Part shown: positions 5,671 to 8,475 of the stretch, one piece after another | Position numbering within the stretch: position 1 is the first letter of the stretch | Layout: each line of letters opens with the position of its first letter | Origin: an uncultured Oscillospiraceae bacterium | GTDB taxonomy: Bacteria; Bacillota; Clostridia; Oscillospirales; Oscillospiraceae | Direction: 5' to 3' | Length of the DNA: 8,475 nt | Assembly: GCA_934661135.1 (NCBI GenBank) | Contig: CAKUJA010000090.1 | Location: forward strand, 1 to 8,475 | Notes under the pieces: model-generated | The model's input: the letters and a program-made list of their open reading frames with translations, nothing else | Database searches by the model: none | What the model was told of the DNA's origin: nothing | Made by a program: the position numbers and the translations under genes

Positions 5671-6600
5671 ATGGAACAGGAATTTTTTGTCGGGAAATGC
5701 CCGAAGTGTATGCAGGAACTTAAAATTCCGGTGAATCTGGAGCAGTTTTCCTGTATGTACTGCGGGGCGCGGCTGGCAAAGACGGATTTGCTGACCGGGG
5801 ACGCACCGGTGGAGACCGCAGATTGCGGTGCATACGATGCGGCGCTGGAACGGCTGGCAGATTGTATGCGGAATTACCGCGGATACCATAAAAAAGTGAC
5901 GAAAGTGGAGTATGCGCCGGCATTTGAAACCTACGAGGCCGGCTGCGGTGAGATTATTGCGGGAATTGACGCCGGTGTGCGCGGACTGCCAGCGGAGGAG
6001 CGGAGTGCGCGGCTGCGTGCGGCAGCGGAGCGGCTGCTGGACGATCTGGCAGCAGACTGGGAAGCGGCGCAGAAGGGAAACCGCTATGCCCAGGACGAGG
6101 ATAAATATGTAATAGCGCTGTTTTTTGTGCCGATGGTGCTGCGGCAGAACTTGCCGTCCGGTCGGGAGTTTGTCGATCTGGTGCAGAAGGTCTGGGTGGA
6201 GCGCTTTCCGAAATCGCCGTTTTATGTCGGAGATTATGATACGCTGGTCAACGGATTCCAGAAAAAGCGGTTTTTTGGACTCTGCTTTATCACGACGGCG
6301 GTCTGCGAGGAGGAGGGGAAACCTGATGACTGCGCGGAGCTGACGGCTTTCCGTGCGTTCCGCGATGGGTATCTCAGCACGCAGCCGGACGGAACTGCTC
6401 TGATCAGCGAATATTACCGCATTGCGCCGGCGATTGTGATGTGCATCGATGTCTGCGGAGACCGGAAAGAGCGGTATGCCGCAATCCGGCGGGAGCATTT
6501 GCAGCCATGCTATGAAGCGCTGCAAGCTGGCGACATGGCAACGTGCAAGCAGCGGTATGTGCGCATGGTGCGCGCGCTCGAGCGGGAATATTTGAGTTGA
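5671..6600 (+). CDS. Zinc-ribbon protein with CFI-box-type C-terminal domain, function unknown
   Basis: A 309-residue cytosolic-looking protein with no signal peptide or membrane segment. It begins with a zinc ribbon: CPKC at 10-13 and CMYCG at 28-32. A mostly helical middle (about 50-190) is rich in A, E and R, with few predicted strands. The C-terminal part begins with GLCFITTAVCE (203-213) and continues through KPDDCAELTAFRAFRDGYL and ALISEYYRIAPAIV. This is the so-called CFI-box (CFITTAVC-type) region seen in many gut Firmicutes and Bacteroidetes proteins, where Cys205, Cys212 and Cys221 stand at invariant-looking places. The domain's function is unknown to me; a role as a cysteine-based binding or targeting element has not been shown here. 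The gene is monocistronic with its own promoter and terminator. The start is fixed by GGGGGAG. The family call is by recognition of the motif only. Confidence 0.85.
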   Translation: MEQEFFVGKCPKCMQELKIPVNLEQFSCMYCGARLAKTDLLTGDAPVETADCGAYDAALERLADCMRNYRGYHKKVTKVEYAPAFETYEAGCGEIIAGIDAGVRGLPAEERSARLRAAAERLLDDLAADWEAAQKGNRYAQDEDKYVIALFFVPMVLRQNLPSGREFVDLVQKVWVERFPKSPFYVGDYDTLVNGFQKKRFFGLCFITTAVCEEEGKPDDCAELTAFRAFRDGYLSTQPDGTALISEYYRIAPAIVMCIDVCGDRKERYAAIRREHLQPCYEALQAGDMATCKQRYVRMVRALEREYLS

Positions 6601-6621
6601 AGCAGAAAAAGCAGAAAACAG

Positions 6622-6652
6622 GCCGCCCGGCGCAGTGCGCCGGGCGGCTTTT
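6622..6652 (+). terminator. Terminator of the zinc-ribbon/CFI-box gene
   Basis: A perfect 12-base-pair GC-rich stem (GCCGCCCGGCGC, 6622-6633, with 6637-6648), 3-base loop AGT, followed by four T. It starts 21 bases after the stop codon. Confidence 0.9.
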
Positions 6653-6665
6653 GGCAGTCAAGATA

Positions 6666-6695
6666 CCCGAAGGCGGTCGTTTTCGGGCGGTTTTT
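6666..6695 (+). terminator. Possible second weak hairpin terminator
   Basis: CCCGAA (6666-6671) and TTCGGG (6682-6687) could pair around a 10-base loop; CGG and five T (6691-6695) follow. It may back up the strong terminator just upstream, or be chance. Confidence 0.35.
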
Positions 6696-6736
6696 GATGC
6701 TCAGAACGACGGAAAGCGGCAACCTTGGGAGATGTC

Positions 6737-6765
6737 TTGACAGCGCCGGTGACAAACCGTATGAT
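6737..6765 (+). promoter_or_regulatory. Promoter of the ACT-MBL fusion gene
   Basis: A perfect TTGACA (6737-6742), a 17-base spacer and TATGAT (6760-6765). The leader to the ATG at 6807 is about 35 bases and contains GAGGGG, 9 bases before the start. Confidence 0.88.
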
Positions 6766-6806
6766 AAAGGCACCAAATTTCGAGAAGATATGAGGGGTAA
6801 CCGCAG

Positions 6807-8240
6807 ATGAAAAAGACTTATATCACGGATGTTCCGAACCACATCGGCGCTTTTTTGCAGGCAAGCCGCATTTTTGCCGCACGGAGCATCAACATTACGC
6901 GTGTGAGCTACAACAAGGCGGTCGACTCCCATATGATCTTCATTGAAGCGGAGGGGGAGGCGAAGGCGCTTGCCGAAGCGGACAGGGAGCTGGAGAAGAT
7001 CGGATATTTGCATAATGATGCAGCGGACAGGAGTGTTGTGCTGCTGGAATTTAAGCTGCGCGATGTGCCCGGCGGCGTGACGGAGATCTTGGCGCTCATC
7101 AGCGACTTTGGCTTCAACATCTCCTATCTCAGCTCGCAGGAGAATGGGACAGAGTATCAATGGTTCAAAATGGGACTGTTTGTAGAGGATTCTGCGCGGA
7201 TTTGCCAGTTTTTGCAGCAGGCGGAGCAGATTTGTCCGGTGCGCGTGGTGCATTACGACCGGACGTCGACCGTATTTGACAACAGCATCTTCTATACATC
7301 GTTTGTCTCCGGTCTCTGCCAGACGATGGCGCTGCCGGAGCAGGCGCGGCAAACGCTGCTGGTCAACGCGAATTTGGCGATGCAGACGTTGGATGCGCGC
7401 GGACTTTCGCCGTACCGCACATTTGATTCCATCAGCCGTTTCGCGGAGCTGCTGGCGGCTTGCCGCGCGGAGCGGTTTGCACCGCGTGTGACGGAGCTTG
7501 CACTGACGGAGCAGACAAAATTGACACTGATTGAACCGGATTGCGGGAGTAATACGGCGATTTTGCAATCAAATGGGGAAATATTGCTGATTGACTGCGG
7601 CTACGCGTGCTACCGGGAGGAGATGCTGGCGCTGCTGAGACGGATTGTGCCGGGATTTTTTATGCAGAAAAAACGGATTCTCGTTACGCACGCGGATGTC
7701 GATCACTGCGGCTTGCTGCCGGAATTTGACGAAATTGACCTCAGCGCCAAGAGCGCGCAGAGCCTTCGGCTGGAGGCGGCAGGGGAGGACGGCTTCCGGG
7801 AACAGAACCCGCTGCATAAGCCGTATATCCAGATCTGCAAGACCTTGACCGGTTACCGGCCGCCGGAGCCTGAGAAGCTGCACGTATGCTGGGGGGATTT
7901 GCAGCCGCTTGACGCGCCGCTGGCACGGATTGGGGAATATGCCTTCAGAGATTTGAAATTTGAGGTCTGGGAGGGCGCAGGCGGGCATTTGCCGGGTGAA
8001 ATTGTGCTGATTGACCGCGAGCACCGGCTTGCGTTTACCGGGGATGTCTACGTCAATATCCACGGAATGACGGCGCAACAGGCGGAATATAACCGATATG
8101 CGCCGATTTTGATGACGGCGGTGGATACGGAACCGGCGCTCTGCGCGGCGGAGCGGAAGGCAGTATTTGCACTGCTGGGGAATGGGCAGTGGCGCGTGTT
8201 TGGAGCACATGGGAGCTGCAAAGTTGTGGAAATCTCATAG
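6807..8240 (+). CDS. Two ACT domains fused to a metallo-beta-lactamase-fold domain, function unknown
   Basis: A 477-residue soluble protein. Residues 1-68 and about 76-150 are two ACT domains, small-ligand (often amino acid) sensors. The first has DVPNHIGAFLQASRIFAARS and INITRVSY; the second has DVPGGVTEILALISDFGFNI and a SSQENG loop. A helical stretch (about 155-222) leads to a metallo-beta-lactamase-fold hydrolase domain (about 236-477). Candidate metal ligands are THADVDH (His295, Asp297, Asp299, His300), His394 in GGHLPGE, Asp413 in FTGDVYVNI and His468 in GAHG. The usual HxHxDH motif reads HxDxDH, so the metal site differs from the classic form. The likely reading is an allosteric hydrolase or oxidoreductase responding to an amino acid or similar ligand; the substrate is unknown. 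The start is set by GAGGGG and a strong promoter. It stands alone in its transcription unit, and its stop codon lies inside the terminator hairpin. Confidence 0.85.
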   Translation: MKKTYITDVPNHIGAFLQASRIFAARSINITRVSYNKAVDSHMIFIEAEGEAKALAEADRELEKIGYLHNDAADRSVVLLEFKLRDVPGGVTEILALISDFGFNISYLSSQENGTEYQWFKMGLFVEDSARICQFLQQAEQICPVRVVHYDRTSTVFDNSIFYTSFVSGLCQTMALPEQARQTLLVNANLAMQTLDARGLSPYRTFDSISRFAELLAACRAERFAPRVTELALTEQTKLTLIEPDCGSNTAILQSNGEILLIDCGYACYREEMLALLRRIVPGFFMQKKRILVTHADVDHCGLLPEFDEIDLSAKSAQSLRLEAAGEDGFREQNPLHKPYIQICKTLTGYRPPEPEKLHVCWGDLQPLDAPLARIGEYAFRDLKFEVWEGAGGHLPGEIVLIDREHRLAFTGDVYVNIHGMTAQQAEYNRYAPILMTAVDTEPALCAAERKAVFALLGNGQWRVFGAHGSCKVVEIS

Positions 8241-8264
8241 AGTATGGGATTTCCACAATTTTTT
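8224..8264 (+). terminator. Terminator overlapping the stop of the ACT-MBL gene
   Basis: A 16-base-pair stem (8224-8239 with 8243-8258, one G-U pair) with a 3-base loop and six T at 8259-8264. The stop codon TAG (8238-8240) and the last codons form the 5' arm, so the coding end and terminator share sequence. Confidence 0.92.
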
Positions 8265-8295
8265 GCTTTTTGGAAAAGGGGAAAGATTGTGCTTC

Positions 8296-8406
8296 CATTC
8301 TTTTCGCCTCGTTTCGGAGAAAGGGGCACGAACGGCATTTTCTTTTTGCTTCTCCAAAAGGAGAACGTTTGCGCCCCCATTCTTTTCTTTCTCTTTTCGG
8401 AGAAAG
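8296..8406. repeat. Pair of imperfect direct repeats, about 28 bases each
   Basis: CATTCTTTTC (8296-8305), 6 other bases, then TTTCGGAGAAAG (8312-8323) recurs as CATTCTTTTC (8378-8387), 7 other bases, then TTTCGGAGAAAG (8395-8406). The copies are 82 bases apart. Between them lies a small hairpin, TTCTCC (8350-8355) with GGAGAA (8360-8365). The composition is purine/pyrimidine-biased and short open frames here show no protein-like character, so this is noncoding repeat DNA. Confidence 0.7.
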
Positions 8407-8414
8407 AAAAGAAT
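8379..8414. repeat. Perfect 15-base-pair hairpin of alternating pyrimidine and purine tracts
   Basis: The arm at 8379-8393 (starting ATTCTTTTC) is the exact complement of 8400-8414, around the 6-base loop TTTTCG. It overlaps the second direct-repeat copy. The stem is A-T rich and no T-tail follows, so it is not a standard terminator. Confidence 0.75.
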
Positions 8415-8419
8415 CGCCG

Positions 8420-8460
8420 CGCCCGGTGAAGAAAAGAAAGAGAAATTCCGAAACCGGGCG
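8420..8460. repeat. 8-base inverted repeat at the right edge
   Basis: CGCCCGGT (8420-8427) and ACCGGGCG (8453-8460) are exact complements around a 25-base A/G-rich loop that echoes the AAAGAAAAG motif of the previous hairpin. It is probably the next unit of the same repeat block, which may continue past the window end. Confidence 0.6.
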
Positions 8461-8475
8461 TACGTCCCATGCCGC

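Noticed and set aside
5068..6525. 485-codon open frame on the minus strand
   Set aside because: It runs through a terminator and a promoter and covers two well-supported plus-strand genes. Its composition (R, H, P, Q rich) is typical of shadow frames.
6510..7568. 352-codon open frame on the minus strand
   Set aside because: It is antisense to the ACT domains and spans a strong terminator and a perfect TTGACA promoter; there is no recognisable domain.
8244..8429. Short plus-strand open frame in the right-edge repeats
   Set aside because: It starts inside a terminator hairpin and translates into low-complexity F, E and K runs from the repeat tracts.
1..8475. CRISPR array, insertion sequence or defence cassette
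   Set aside because: No regularly spaced repeats, no transposase frame and no recognisable defence effector were seen on either strand.

Overview
The window looks like chromosome from a moderately GC-rich member of the Firmicutes/Clostridia, most likely a gut Oscillospiraceae/Ruminococcaceae-type bacterium. This rests on strong GGAGG-type ribosome binding sites, near-consensus SigA-type promoters with 17-base spacers, short T-tailed terminators, an RsiW/RsrA-type zinc anti-sigma factor, a ComEB-type dCMP deaminase, and a zinc-ribbon/CFI-box protein of a kind common in gut Firmicutes. The taxon is an inference; no rRNA gene is present.

Left part, minus strand (1-2225). A small serine recombinase (6-656) lies in visibly GC-richer DNA and looks like an acquired gene. 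A bidirectional terminator (751-785) separates it from a tRNA-Ala(GGC) gene (927-1002), which has its own consensus promoter and its own terminator. Upstream of the tRNA on the same strand is a secreted protein (1093-2163) with a copper-amine-oxidase-N-like stalk and a polysaccharide-deacetylase-like domain that has lost its metal and catalytic residues.

Middle, plus strand (2236-3287). A promoter divergent from that of the secreted protein drives a roughly 200-base leader with potential RNA structure, then dCMP deaminase (2468-2938, dUMP/dTTP supply), then an 83-residue protein with one C-terminal membrane segment, ending at a strong terminator.

Operon 3289-5603. Its promoter starts right behind the previous terminator. 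It encodes tRNA-dihydrouridine synthase, an ECF sigma factor and a membrane-anchored zinc anti-sigma factor. The genes are 5 bases apart and then overlap by 4 bases, so a tRNA-modifying enzyme is transcribed with an envelope-sensing sigma/anti-sigma pair.

Right part (5610-8475). Two plus-strand genes stand alone, each with its own promoter and terminator: a zinc-ribbon/CFI-box protein (5671-6600) and an ACT-ACT-metallo-beta-lactamase-fold fusion (6807-8240) with an unusual metal motif. The last 200 bases carry direct and inverted repeats but no convincing gene.

There is no CRISPR array, no insertion sequence and no obvious defence cassette. The points of most interest are the ACT-MBL fusion, the degenerate deacetylase, the CFI-box protein, the structured leader of the deaminase gene and the repeat block at the right edge.
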